A stretch of DNA of 64,000 nucleotides, taken from NCBI GenBank assembly GCA_965220485.1, contig OZ244832.1:4464001-4528000 (forward strand). The letters are read 5' to 3'. The notes under the pieces are model-generated. The model searched no databases and was not told the DNA's origin. It saw nothing but the letters and a program-made list of their open reading frames with translations. Source of the DNA: Aldehydirespirator sp965220485 (GTDB taxonomy: Bacteria; Actinomycetota; Acidimicrobiia; Acidimicrobiales; Aldehydirespiratoraceae). Positions 19,079 to 27,365 of the stretch are shown piece after piece. Within the stretch, counting starts at the first letter, position 1, and each line of letters starts with the position of its first letter. A program made the position numbers and the translations under genes.

Positions 19079-19272
19079 GTGCTCCCTCCCTGGCTCCGTC
19101 GGGGGTGTTCGAGCCATCCCGACTAGAAGGTCGCAGTGTATGCCCCGGCGCATCAGGGCTGCCACCGGAAGGACCGCCCGCGCAGCCGCCGGGTCCGTCG
19201 TCGCAATTCTCGTGGAAAGGGTCTGTGTCGCCCTTACCTAAAGGGGTTTTCACCTAGCGCAATTTTGCAGGA
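19079..19272. other. Operon leader region and ancestral 3' end of the CoA-binding gene
   Basis: This 194-bp stretch lies between the pyrimidine operon start and the IS1595 element. Joining it across the element (removing one target copy) restores the natural end of the minus-strand CoA-binding gene, with codons for Lys-Leu-Arg and a TAG stop at 19254-19256. Promoters for the pyrimidine operon should lie here; no clear hexamer pair is seen. Confidence 0.7.
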
Positions 19273-19406
19273 GGGGCTTATACGGAATGGTGCCGAAGAT
19301 GAGGTCGGAGCGCTAATCCGTTGTCATACCCCCTCGCTACTGTGGTGGCACGACCACGACGAAGAAGGAAACGCAGCCAGCTCCGGGCAAGCACTGGCGC
19401 AAGGGC

Positions 19407-20357
19407 ATGACTTTGGCGGACCTGTTCCGCAAGTTCCCTGACGACGCTGCGGCTGAGGCTTGGTTCGTCGCTCAGCGCTGGCCGGACGGGGTACGGTGTC
19501 CGCACTGTGATTGTGACAGGGTGCAGGACGGCGCGAAGCATCCTTCGCAGCGGTTCCGGTGCCGTGGCTGCGGGAAGCGGTTCTCGACTCGCACCGACAC
19601 TGTGATGGCCGATTCCAACTTGGGGTTTCAGGATTGGGCGGTCGCGGTGTATGCGGTACTGACGAACCTCAAAGGGGTCAGCTCGATGAAGTTGCATCGT
19701 GACTTGGGGATCACCCAGTCGAGCGCATGGTTCCTGTTGCACCGCATCCGCGAGGCATGGGCAACCCGTGACGTTGAGCCGATGGCCGGACCGGTCGAAG
19801 CCGACGAGACGTATGTGGGTGGCAAGGCCCGCAACATGAGCGCCAAACGCCGCGCCGCTGTCAAGCCGCGGCCGGGCCGCGACACCGCTTCCAAGACCGC
19901 GGTGGTCGGGGTGAAGGACCGCACCAGCAACCGGGTGTCTGCCCGGCCTGTGGCCGACGTGTCGGCTGCGAGCCTGACCGGCATGATCTCTGAGACGGTT
20001 GTTTCTGGTGCTCGGGTGTTCACCGACGAATGGCGCTCATATCGGCCGCTGGCTTCGTTGGGGTACTGCCATGAGCGGGTCGCCCACGGTACCCGCGAGT
20101 ACGTGCGCGGCGATGCGCACACCAACGGCATCGAGTCGCTGTGGTCGATGTTCAAGCGCGGCTACATGGGCACCTACCACCAGATGAGCCGGGCGCATCT
20201 GCACCGCTACGTCAACGAGTTCACAGGCCGTCACAACGTCCGGCCGTTGGACACCGAAGCACAGATGGCTTCGGTCGCGGCCGGGATGGTCGGCCGGAAG
20301 CTCTACTACGACGACCTGATCGCTACTCCCGAGCCTGTTGCTGCTGAGCCGTGGTGA
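19407..20357 (+). CDS. IS1595-family transposase (ISXO2-like)
   Basis: 316 aa. An N-terminal zinc ribbon (CPHCDCDRV then FRCRGCGKRF) is followed by the DDE-type core with Asp in EADETYVGGK, Asp in VFTDEWRSY and HTNGIESLWSMFKRG. The ATG at 19407 begins MTLADLFRKFPDD; the frame is open 90 bp upstream and encodes a typical KKETQPAPGKHWRKG lead-in but contains no ATG, GTG or TTG, so the start used here is the only standard one. The gene appears intact. Confidence 0.92.
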   Translation: MTLADLFRKFPDDAAAEAWFVAQRWPDGVRCPHCDCDRVQDGAKHPSQRFRCRGCGKRFSTRTDTVMADSNLGFQDWAVAVYAVLTNLKGVSSMKLHRDLGITQSSAWFLLHRIREAWATRDVEPMAGPVEADETYVGGKARNMSAKRRAAVKPRPGRDTASKTAVVGVKDRTSNRVSARPVADVSAASLTGMISETVVSGARVFTDEWRSYRPLASLGYCHERVAHGTREYVRGDAHTNGIESLWSMFKRGYMGTYHQMSRAHLHRYVNEFTGRHNVRPLDTEAQMASVAAGMVGRKLYYDDLIATPEPVAAEPW

Positions 20358-20613
20358 TCTCTCGGTCCCAAGTCTCTTGGGCTTGAGCCTGTCCGGCTGC
20401 CACGGCACGACCGATTAGCGCACCGAACTTCGCCAACCCGGTGACCATCGCCAGCGCCGCGGCAGTGTCGCTGACGGCTTGTAGACCGTCTCGGCTTGCC
20501 CGGCTGTCGGGGTCGTGCCCGGCGCGGATCGACTCAAGTCGAGCGCTGGTGAACCCGAACGGATACTTGCGCGTGGGCGCGCTGTCCTCTAGAGTTCTGT
20601 CTAAGCACTGCAA
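20323..20613 (-). CDS. Possible IS1595 cargo gene, 96-aa protein
   Basis: On the minus strand an AGGAGG ribosome site (20623-20628) stands 9 bp before a TTG at 20613. It opens a 96-aa frame that overlaps the transposase end by 35 bp in the opposite direction. The product has a mixed N-terminus (FTSARLESIRAGHDPD), a small-residue hydrophobic stretch (AALAMVTGLAKFGALIG) and a Gln-rich tail (TTAQQQQARE). I do not recognise the family. The clean Shine-Dalgarno and amphipathic composition favour a real gene, but the non-ATG start leaves doubt. Confidence 0.4.
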   Translation of the reverse strand: MQCLDRTLEDSAPTRKYPFGFTSARLESIRAGHDPDSRASRDGLQAVSDTAAALAMVTGLAKFGALIGRAVAAGQAQAQETWDREITTAQQQQARE

Positions 20614-20650
20614 TGTTGTGATCCTCCTTACGGGATCGGAACAGACGATG

Positions 20651-20672
20651 AGCCGCCCGTGCTGGGGCGGCT
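20651..20672 (+). terminator. Hairpin followed by a T-containing stretch
   Basis: AGCCGCCC (20651-20658) and GGGCGGCT (20665-20672) form an 8-bp perfect stem with a 6-base loop, followed by TTCGTCGTT. It lies inside the IS1595 element between the minus-strand 96-aa frame and the lipoprotein gene. It could stop readthrough into the cargo. The T-run is short, so an attenuator or other role is possible. Confidence 0.5.
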
Positions 20673-20828
20673 TTCGTCGTTCTGGTGGTTGTGGATAACC
20701 AGCTTGGCAGAGCTGTCCCGGCAGCGAGTGGATTTCACGAAGCGCCCCGTCTACGGTGGCCGTTGCCGACGGCCGGTCACAGGTGTCTGTCGGCAACAGC
20801 ACCCCAACCCGCACCGGAGGAAGCCACC

Positions 20829-21215
20829 ATGCCCCCACGCCTAGCGGTCGCTGCGCTGCTGCTGACAGCCGCCTGCGCTGGCTCGACCGCGCCATCCGCA
20901 ACACCAGCGCCCACGACGACGACCGTCGCGCCCACCACGACTGTGTTCACCTACGCCGACGCGTGCGCCCAAGAGGGCGGCACGCAGGGATACAGCGCCG
21001 CCACCGGAGTCCGGGTCTGCGAGATCGAAGACGTGATCCTGTTCAGACGCGACCCCGGCGATCCTGTCGGCTTCAAGCAGCGTTGCGAGAACGAGGGCGG
21101 GGAAGTCGAAGGCGTCACAGGCACCCGTCCGTGCATGCTGCGGGGCATTTCGTGGTTCACGCCGCACGATTGGGACGACCCTGCCACCGAGCGCTACACC
21201 TTCGATGACGGCTAA
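20829..21215 (+). CDS. Small lipoprotein, IS1595 cargo
   Basis: 128 aa. The N-terminus (MPPRLAVAALLLTAAC) is a lipoprotein signal peptide with lipobox LTAAC, so Cys16 should be lipidated and the protein membrane-anchored outside the cell. A Thr/Pro/Ala linker (APTTTTVAPTTTVF) leads to a small domain with four Cys in a repeated pattern: ACAQEGGTQGY, VRVCEIEDVILF, then RCENEGGEVEGV, RPCMLRGISWF. The two halves look like an internal duplication, each perhaps closed by one disulfide. Function unknown. It lies wholly within the IS1595 element. Confidence 0.7.
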   Translation: MPPRLAVAALLLTAACAGSTAPSATPAPTTTTVAPTTTVFTYADACAQEGGTQGYSAATGVRVCEIEDVILFRRDPGDPVGFKQRCENEGGEVEGVTGTRPCMLRGISWFTPHDWDDPATERYTFDDG

Positions 21216-21251
21216 CCGCCCGCAACCCGAGTAGCGGACTAGGGTGGCCGC

Positions 21252-21431
21252 ATGGCAGCACCGAAGCGCCCAGACCGCTGGGACGGCTGGGACGACCCCG
21301 ACTACACCCCAACCCAAACCGAACTAGAAGAACCCATCACCCTCAAAGACATCGAGGACGCGACCCCCGAAGACCTAGCCAAAGCCATCATGCGACCCAT
21401 CAAAGGACCATCGTCCAATCAGCCCGGCTAG
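21252..21431 (+). CDS. 59-aa acidic protein, IS1595 cargo
   Basis: A short frame starts at ATG 21252 and ends at TAG seven bases before the right terminal repeat. The product begins MAAPKRPDRWDGWDDPDY, is rich in Asp, Glu and Pro, and has a helical C-terminal part (LEEPITLKDIEDATPEDLAK). Codons keep a G/C-rich third position. There is no known family I recognise. Its position between the lipoprotein and the IS end suggests it moves with the element. Too short for certainty. Confidence 0.5.
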   Translation: MAAPKRPDRWDGWDDPDYTPTQTELEEPITLKDIEDATPEDLAKAIMRPIKGPSSNQPG

Positions 21432-21976
21432 ACCGGTTTCGGCACCATCCCGTATAAGCCCCTTGCAGGAAAGGCCGCGCCTCGCTGGGAGGAGATGACG
21501 CCGGTGTCGAAGCCGGCCAGGTGCAGGCCGCCACCGAAGCGGGCGTGCTCGATCTTGAGGCACCGGTCCATCACCACGTCGAGCCCGGCGGCGGTGCAGC
21601 GCCGGGCGGCCTCGGCGCTCCACAGCCCGAGCTGCACCCAGAACGCGGAGGCGCCGGAGGCGATGGCCTCCTCGGCGACGGCGGGCAGGTCCTCGGACCG
21701 GCGGAACACGTCGACGATGTCGGGCGTGACCGGCACATCCGCGAGTGACCCGTACACCCGACGGCCGAGGATCTCGCTCCCGGCCGCTCGGGGGTTCACC
21801 GGGTACACGTCGAAGTCGGTGGAGGACGACAGCAGGTAGGTGAGAACGAAGTTGCTGGCCCGGGCCGGGTTGGACGAGGCACCGACGACTGCCACCGAGT
21901 GCGAGCGGTCCAGGATGCGCCGGCGCTCCCTCGCGGTCGGCGGCGTCCAGCCCTCCACGGGCGGATGCTCAGCCAT
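21428..21976 (-). CDS. CoA-binding (YccU-like) protein with IS-rewritten C-terminus
   Basis: 182 aa protein of the CoA_binding family: a Rossmann-like domain with SHSVAVVGASSNPARASNFV and VYPVNPRAAGSEILG, then VMDRCLKIEHARF. The ATG at 21976 overlaps the end of metY by 8 bp, so the two genes are coupled. The IS1595 element inserted near the 3' end: the native tail FPAKLR is replaced by FPARGLYGMVPKPV, encoded by the IS right repeat. Because only four terminal codons changed, the protein is probably still folded. The family's biochemical role is not well defined. Confidence 0.85.
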   Translation of the reverse strand: MAEHPPVEGWTPPTARERRRILDRSHSVAVVGASSNPARASNFVLTYLLSSSTDFDVYPVNPRAAGSEILGRRVYGSLADVPVTPDIVDVFRRSEDLPAVAEEAIASGASAFWVQLGLWSAEAARRCTAAGLDVVMDRCLKIEHARFGGGLHLAGFDTGVISSQRGAAFPARGLYGMVPKPV

Positions 21977-23267
21977 CGGGATCCTTGGTTGCCGCGGCCA
22001 GGGCCTGGTCGAGGTCCCAGATGATGTCGGTGACGTCCTCGAGGCCGACCGATATGCGCACCATGTCCGGCGAGACGCCACCGGCCTGCAGCTCGGCGTC
22101 GGAGAGCTGCTGATGGGTGGTCGAGGCTGGGTGGATCACCAGCGTCTTGGCGTCGCCCACATTGGCCAGGTGCGACACCATCTGCAGCGACTCGATGAAG
22201 CGGGCGCCGGCGGCACGCCCGCCCACCACGCCGAAAGTGAAGATCGCTCCCGGTCCCTTGGGCAGGTAGCGGCGGGCCAGGTCGTGGTCCGGGTGGTCGG
22301 GCAGGCCGGCCCACAGCACCCACGCCACCCGATCGTCGGCGTCGAGCCACTGGGCCACGGTCCGGGCGTTGGCGACGTGGGCCTCCATGCGCAGAGGCAG
22401 CGTCTCCAGTCCCTGAAGCAGCAGGAAGGCGTTGAACGGTGATAGGCAGGCCCCGACGTCGCGCAGCTGCTCGGCTCGCACCTTCGTGCAGAAGGCGTAC
22501 TCGCCGAAGTTGTCCCACCAGCGCAGCTCGTTGTAGCTCGGCACCGGCTCGGTCATGTGGGCGAAGCGCCCCGAGCCCCAGTCGAAGCGGCCCGCCTCCA
22601 CGATCACCCCGCCGATGGATGTGCCGTGGCCGCCCAGGAACTTGGTGGCCGAGTGCAGCACGATGTCGGTGCCGTGGTCTAGGGGACGGCACAGGTAGGG
22701 CGTCGCGAAGGTTGAGTCGACCGCCAGAGGTAGGCGGTGGGCTTGGGCGACGTCGGCCAGTGCGACCAGGTCGGCCACGGCGCCGGAGGGGTTGGAGATG
22801 GTCTCGGTGTACAGCAGCTTGGTGTTCTCGCGGACGGCGGCCGCGAAAGCGTCGGGGTCGGTTCCGTCGACGAACGTCGTGTCGATGCCGAGGCGTCGCA
22901 GCGTCACATCGAACTGGGTGTAGGTGCCGCCGTAGAGGCCTGCCGCGGCCACCATGTGGTCGCCGGCGGCGGCCAGGGCGGTGACGGTGAGGAACTCGGC
23001 GGCCTGCCCGCTGGCGGTGGCCACGGCTCCGATGCCTCCCTCGAGGCTGGCCATGCGCTCCTCGAAGACCGCGTTGGTCGGGTTGGACATCCGGGTGTAG
23101 ATGGTCCCGTACTTCTGCAGGGCGAACAGGTCGGCGGCATCCGCGGTGTCCTCGAACACGAAGCTCGTGGACTGGTAGATGGGCACGGCCCGGGCGCCGG
23201 TGGCGGGATCGGGCTGGCTGCCCGCGTGCAGCGCCCGGGTGCGGAACCCCCAATTTCGGTCGTCCAT
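21969..23267 (-). CDS. metY: O-acetylhomoserine sulfhydrylase (Cys/Met metabolism PLP enzyme)
   Basis: 432 aa PLP-dependent enzyme that makes homocysteine from O-acetylhomoserine and sulfide, or a close relative. The PLP Lys lies in HSATKFLGGHG; other family motifs are YTRMSNPTNAVFEERMASLE and TETISNPSG. The length of about 430 with the WWDNFGEYAF insertion favours MetY over cystathionine gamma-synthase. A -10-like TATCGT at 23274-23279 stands 6 bp before the ATG and no ribosome site is visible, so the transcript is likely leaderless. It is coupled to the CoA-binding gene. Confidence 0.9.
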   Translation of the reverse strand: MDDRNWGFRTRALHAGSQPDPATGARAVPIYQSTSFVFEDTADAADLFALQKYGTIYTRMSNPTNAVFEERMASLEGGIGAVATASGQAAEFLTVTALAAAGDHMVAAAGLYGGTYTQFDVTLRRLGIDTTFVDGTDPDAFAAAVRENTKLLYTETISNPSGAVADLVALADVAQAHRLPLAVDSTFATPYLCRPLDHGTDIVLHSATKFLGGHGTSIGGVIVEAGRFDWGSGRFAHMTEPVPSYNELRWWDNFGEYAFCTKVRAEQLRDVGACLSPFNAFLLLQGLETLPLRMEAHVANARTVAQWLDADDRVAWVLWAGLPDHPDHDLARRYLPKGPGAIFTFGVVGGRAAGARFIESLQMVSHLANVGDAKTLVIHPASTTHQQLSDAELQAGGVSPDMVRISVGLEDVTDIIWDLDQALAAATKDPDG

Positions 23268-23396
23268 GCCCCGACGATACGTCAGACTGGCCGCCGCCGT
23301 GCCCCGAGGCGCCTGCTGGTGTTGCTCGGCTGAGCAGCCCTGCTGGTTGGGCGCGGTTGGCGGTGTCGTTGGAGTGGGGCGGTACTGTCGGTGACG

Positions 23397-23894
23397 ATGG
23401 TCTCGTTCAGCGTCGAAACGATCGCCTTCGAGTCAGCGGACACTTCTCCGGTTGTCGGAGAGATGGAGGGCCTGGAGGCCCGGGGCGACGGTCAGGGCTG
23501 GATCAACATCGGCCCCGGGCTGCGAGACGACCAGATCGACCGGCTGCCGCCGCCGACGGTGCTGGGACGCTGGTTCTCAGGACGGGGGCCGGCGGTGCCG
23601 ATGGCGACGTGGACTCCGCCTCGGGGAGTTCCAGGCTCCATGCCGCCGACCTTGGGCGTTGAGCACGGCGCGGGCCCCAAAGCCCTGGACCTGCTCCGTG
23701 ACGCCGGGGCGCCGCTGCCTGCCGGCTGGCGCAAGGTGCAGGACCACGCCAAGCACGGAATCGTCGCCCATCCATCGTCTCAAGCGTCCCACCACGACGT
23801 GCTGCTCTGGCTCCTGTCGGTGTGCTGGGCGCTGTGCCCCATAGACATAGAGGACAACTGGCTGGCAGAAATCCACCGCCCTCCTAGGAGTTGA
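23397..23894 (+). CDS. Hypothetical protein, 165 aa
   Basis: The product starts MVSFSVETIAFESADTSP and contains a Pro/Gly-rich middle (LPPPTVLGRWFSGRGP) and a more hydrophobic end (HHDVLLWLLSVCWALCP). I do not recognise a family. A GTG six bases upstream is an alternative start. TACTGT (23383-23388) lies 8 bp before the ATG, which fits the leaderless pattern of this genome. It stands upstream of the methyltransferase gene, with about 180 bp between, and diverges from metY. Whether it belongs to the defence island is unclear. Confidence 0.5.
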   Translation: MVSFSVETIAFESADTSPVVGEMEGLEARGDGQGWINIGPGLRDDQIDRLPPPTVLGRWFSGRGPAVPMATWTPPRGVPGSMPPTLGVEHGAGPKALDLLRDAGAPLPAGWRKVQDHAKHGIVAHPSSQASHHDVLLWLLSVCWALCPIDIEDNWLAEIHRPPRS

Positions 23895-24080
23895 AGCCTG
23901 GACCCACCGATGGGACTGTGGTCTCTCACCAAATCTGCACGGATTGTGCTCGCATACGACGCGTTTCTCTACAGATTTCGGGACACCAGCGCTTCATGGT
24001 TGGGGTAAGTCCATCGCATGGTCTAACGGGCCGACCTGAAATGCCATACATTGTCACAGGGATTGGCTACCTTTGGGATC
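23895..24080. promoter_or_regulatory. Upstream region of methyltransferase gene with leaderless -10 box
   Basis: TACCTT at 24068-24073 ends exactly 7 bp before the ATG at 24081, the same spacing as in other leaderless genes here. No ribosome site is seen. The -35 region is not clear. The stretch is noticeably less G+C-rich than its left neighbours. Confidence 0.45.
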
Positions 24081-26999
24081 ATGGCCACCACTGAGCCGAC
24101 CGTCAACACCTACGTGGCCCAATCGTTACGGACCATGCACCCGCGCTGGGCCGAGAGGGGCGCGATCGTCTCGCAGGCGACTGGGTTGATCGCTGGCGAC
24201 AAGGGCAAGCAGCCCGACATCATGGTCCGCGTCCCGGGCGCAGCTCCTTTGGTGATCGAGGCCGAGTTCTACCCGGCGCGCACCCTGGAGGACGACGCGC
24301 TGAGCCGTGTGGGCGCTCAGACCGCCAACAGGTTCAGGCCCATCGAGACGGTCGTTGCGCTGCGCTATCCGCGGCGTCTGCGCGATGTGCCCGAGACCGG
24401 CCTGGCCGAGGAATTGGCAAAGTGCGACGACTTGGAGTGGTGCGTGTGGACGGAAGGGCCCAGCAACGTCAGGTTCCCGTCCGATGGCTGGGTGCGAAGC
24501 AGCTTGCCCCACTTGGCCAGCGCGATCGAGGTGGTGGCGGTGTCGCCGCGCCGCATCGACACGGCGGCGGACCGAATGGAACTGGGCGTCCTGCACGGCT
24601 CGGCTCTGCTGGCCGAGGCCGGCACGACGACCCAAGCCAAGCTGGCCGAACTCTTGCACCAGGAGGCCGGCGAGCAGACAACGAGGATGGCGGCGTCGGT
24701 CATCATCAACGCTTTCCTGTTCCAGATCGCGGTGGCGTCCAGCCACGGCACTCCGGGGATCGAGGCGACCGCCGCCGCTTCGGGGGATCCGGAGCATCTG
24801 AGCAAGGCGGACGTGCTCGACGTCTGGAAGCAGATCCTGCGAATCAACTACTGGCCGGTATTCGACATAGCCCGCAGGCTGCTGCTGCCGATCAGTCAGC
24901 CCGTTGCTGACGAACTATGCCAGAGGCTAGGCCAGACGGCCTTGAGCCTGGCCGCTACCGGCGCCGTCGAGGTGCAGGACCTCGCGGGACAGATGTTCGG
25001 GAGGCTGATCGCCGACCGCAAGTTCCTGGCCACCTTCTACACGCTGCCCGAGTCGGCCGCCCTCTTGGCTGAGCTGGCGGTGTCGCGCCTCGACACCGAA
25101 GTCGACTGGTCCGACGCGACGGCCGTGACCGACCTGCGGATCGGGGACCTGGCCTGCGGGACCGGTGCGCTGCTCTCTGCGGTCTACCGGCGCATCGCGG
25201 CGAGGGTGCGCCGGGCCGGGCATGACGACGCCCGGCTCCACGCTGCGATCATGCAGGAGACGCTGATCGGCGCCGACATAATGCCCGCCGCGGCCCACCT
25301 CACCACGACGATCCTGTCGGCCTCGCACCCGGCGATCGGATTCGGGAAGTGCGGCGTCCATGTGCTGCCCTTCGGGCGCATCCCCGGCGGCGGCGTCGCC
25401 GTGGGCTCTCTGGACCTGCTTGGCGATGCCGGGACCCTCTCGCTTCTGGGGCGGCCGGGAACCCGGCTGGCCGGGAGCATGGACGACGACGAGCCCGACG
25501 ACGCCCTCGCAGCGTGCAACGTCGGCGACGGCACCCTCGACCTATGCATCATGAACCCGCCGTTCACCCGTCCCACCAACCATGAGACGGCTGGCACAGC
25601 GGGTGTTCCGGTGCCGTCATTCGCGGGGTTCGGCACCACGGCGGACGACCAGCGGGCCATGTCGGCGCGGCTCGCCGAGTTGAGTCCGGCGGGCAACGGG
25701 CCGCGTGCCGGCCACGGTAATGCTGGCCTGGCCTCGAACTTCGTCGACTTGGCGCACGCCAAGCTGCGCCCGGGAGGAGTGTTGGCGCTGGTCCTGCCGT
25801 TCTCAGCCGCCTCCGGTGGATCCTGGGCGGGACTGCGGCGGCTCCTCGAAAGGCACTACCGCGATGTGACTGTGGCCTCCATCGCAGCCCATGGGAGCAC
25901 CGCCCGCGCCTTCTCGGCCGACACCAGCATGGCGGAGATCGCGCTCGTGGCCGTCAAACGACTCGCAGACACCGCAGTCGAAGGGTCGCGGGTGAGCTGG
26001 AGCAGCCTGGCGCGCCGCCCGACGAGCATGGTCGAAGCAGTGCAGGTCGCTCGGGCCATCCACGACAGCGGGGCGCCGTCGGCGGCGCTCGGGGTGGAGG
26101 TGGGCGGCGTCCGCGTCGGATGCGTGCTACCGGGCGAGGTCTATGACGGCGGGCTCGCGGCGGTGGCCGAACCCGCCGTCGCGCATTTCGGGCTCGCACT
26201 GAGCAGATACGAGCCGAGCCTGAATCGGATCGGACACCTGCCGATTGCGGTGGTGCGGCTGGGCGAGATGGGAAGACCCGGCCCGGTGCACCGGGACATC
26301 AGCGGCACGGACAAGACTTCCGGCGCGTATCGGGGCCCCTTCGACGTCAAGCCGCTGCTGCCCGGTCGGACCCCCTCCTATCCCGTTTTGTGGGCCCACG
26401 ACGCGGCCTCGGGCCGCGAGTCGCAGATCGAGGTCCCGCCGGACACCCAGGGAAGGGTCCGAGCCGGTATGGACGAGCAGGCGCTCGGCGTGTGGGCGAC
26501 GGCCACCCGCCTGCACATCAACCTCGACTTCCAGATCAACAGCCAGTCTCTGGTGGCCTGCGCCACTGCCGAGCCGTGCATCGGCGGAAGGGCCTGGCCG
26601 TCCTTCGCCCTTGACGACACGGCCTGGGAAGAGGCCGTGGCCCTGTGGATGAACACCACGCTCGGCCTGATCGCATTCTGGTTCGCAGGCAGCCGTCAGC
26701 ACCAGGGACGGGCCAGTCTCACAGTCACCCGGCTGGCCGACCTGGTAGTCGTCGATCCCCGCAGTCTCACAGACGAGCAGCTTGGCGTGGCCAGCGACGT
26801 GTTCGAGCGTTTCAGGAGCCGGCCGTTGCTGCCGGCCAACGAGGCGTATCGCGACGCGACGCGCCAGGAACTGGACGAGGCTGTGCTGTGCGAGGTACTA
26901 GGGCTTCCCGCCGATGTGCTGGCTCCGCTGTCGATCCTGCGCACGCAGTGGTGCGAAGAGCCGTCGGTTCACGGAGGCAAGTCCACCCGTCCCCGCTGA
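24081..26999 (+). CDS. N6-adenine DNA methyltransferase with N-terminal nuclease-like region (type IIG-like)
   Basis: 972 aa. Residues about 40-65 (KGKQPDIMVRV then LVIEAEF) resemble a PD-(D/E)xK core, although the usual ExK is ExE here. A helical middle (about 180-340) precedes a gamma-class methyltransferase: SAM motif I DLACGTGALL at about 356 and catalytic motif IV MNPPFTRP at about 491. The C-terminal 400 residues probably hold target recognition. This layout matches type IIG restriction-modification enzymes or PglX-like methylases. There is no separate specificity or restriction gene beside it. It is followed by a remnant of nucleoside hydrolase and then the SIR2 gene. Confidence 0.8.
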   Translation: MATTEPTVNTYVAQSLRTMHPRWAERGAIVSQATGLIAGDKGKQPDIMVRVPGAAPLVIEAEFYPARTLEDDALSRVGAQTANRFRPIETVVALRYPRRLRDVPETGLAEELAKCDDLEWCVWTEGPSNVRFPSDGWVRSSLPHLASAIEVVAVSPRRIDTAADRMELGVLHGSALLAEAGTTTQAKLAELLHQEAGEQTTRMAASVIINAFLFQIAVASSHGTPGIEATAAASGDPEHLSKADVLDVWKQILRINYWPVFDIARRLLLPISQPVADELCQRLGQTALSLAATGAVEVQDLAGQMFGRLIADRKFLATFYTLPESAALLAELAVSRLDTEVDWSDATAVTDLRIGDLACGTGALLSAVYRRIAARVRRAGHDDARLHAAIMQETLIGADIMPAAAHLTTTILSASHPAIGFGKCGVHVLPFGRIPGGGVAVGSLDLLGDAGTLSLLGRPGTRLAGSMDDDEPDDALAACNVGDGTLDLCIMNPPFTRPTNHETAGTAGVPVPSFAGFGTTADDQRAMSARLAELSPAGNGPRAGHGNAGLASNFVDLAHAKLRPGGVLALVLPFSAASGGSWAGLRRLLERHYRDVTVASIAAHGSTARAFSADTSMAEIALVAVKRLADTAVEGSRVSWSSLARRPTSMVEAVQVARAIHDSGAPSAALGVEVGGVRVGCVLPGEVYDGGLAAVAEPAVAHFGLALSRYEPSLNRIGHLPIAVVRLGEMGRPGPVHRDISGTDKTSGAYRGPFDVKPLLPGRTPSYPVLWAHDAASGRESQIEVPPDTQGRVRAGMDEQALGVWATATRLHINLDFQINSQSLVACATAEPCIGGRAWPSFALDDTAWEEAVALWMNTTLGLIAFWFAGSRQHQGRASLTVTRLADLVVVDPRSLTDEQLGVASDVFERFRSRPLLPANEAYRDATRQELDEAVLCEVLGLPADVLAPLSILRTQWCEEPSVHGGKSTRPR

Positions 27000-27002
27000 T
27001 CA

Positions 27003-27018
27003 GGACTGTCCGGTCCTA
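27003..27018. terminator. Weak hairpin after methyltransferase gene
   Basis: AGGAC and GTCCT form a short stem right after the methyltransferase stop and before the convergent nucleoside-hydrolase remnant. There is no T-run. A different small hairpin occupies the equivalent place beside the intact nucleoside hydrolase. Confidence 0.25.
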
Positions 27019-27021
27019 CTG

Positions 27022-27255
27022 CTAGGAGTTGATCACCGCTTCCACGATGAGGTCGATCACGGCCTGGGCGTCCGCGTCCCACACGACGTCTTGGGCGGGC
27101 GGAGCCAGCTCAGCGGCGACGGCCGCTGGTGGGCGCACGTCGGTCACGGTCATGCCCCGGGTGTGCTCGCCGCGCAGTTCCACCGCAACCGGATGGCTTG
27201 ACCGGTGGAATAAGTGGGGGTGGGTGATCGCGATGATGGCGTGGCACGGCGTCCC
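27022..27255 (-). pseudogene. Truncated second copy of nucleoside hydrolase 3' end
   Basis: The minus strand encodes a C-terminal fragment running from THPHLFHRSSHPVAVELRG to DLIVEAVINS and stop. Over 67 residues it differs from the intact nucleoside hydrolase (31491-32441) at about 8 positions, and the DNA is also diverged, so it is not a recent exact duplication. Similarity fades near 27255; upstream of this the SIR2 promoter begins. The fragment lacks the active-site part of the enzyme. It marks a recombination junction of the defence island. Confidence 0.85.
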
Positions 27256-27329
27256 GCCCCCGGTCTGCCGCGTCGGCACGTTGAACACGGGACTGCCAAC
27301 CCGCGACATTGCATGGACGACACTGAGGA

Positions 27330-27365
27330 TTGTCGCCGTGTTGGCTCGCCGGTAGGGTCGCACCC
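27330..27365 (+). promoter_or_regulatory. Leaderless promoter of SIR2 gene
   Basis: TTGTCG (27330-27335), a 17-bp spacer, TAGGGT (27353-27358) and then 7 bp to the ATG at 27366 form a sigma-70-type promoter whose start point would fall on the start codon. No ribosome site lies between. Confidence 0.65.

Larger units (their letters stand above)
19273..21462 (+). mobile_element. Cargo-carrying IS1595-family element, 2190 bp, with 8-bp target duplication
   Basis: Terminal inverted repeats of 25 bp lie at 19273-19297 and 21438-21462 and match at 24 positions (core GGGGCTTATACGG). They are flanked by the perfect direct repeat TTGCAGGA at 19265-19272 and 21463-21470, the 8-bp duplication expected for IS1595. 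Besides the transposase the element holds a lipoprotein gene, a 59-aa acidic protein gene and a probable minus-strand gene. Some IS1595 members are known to carry passenger genes. The insertion lies four codons before the stop of the CoA-binding gene. Confidence 0.95.

Noticed and set aside
18210..19253. 347-codon minus-strand frame starting at the old CoA-binding gene end
   Set aside because: It is the +1 shadow of the beta-ureidopropionase gene with Arg/Gly-rich composition.
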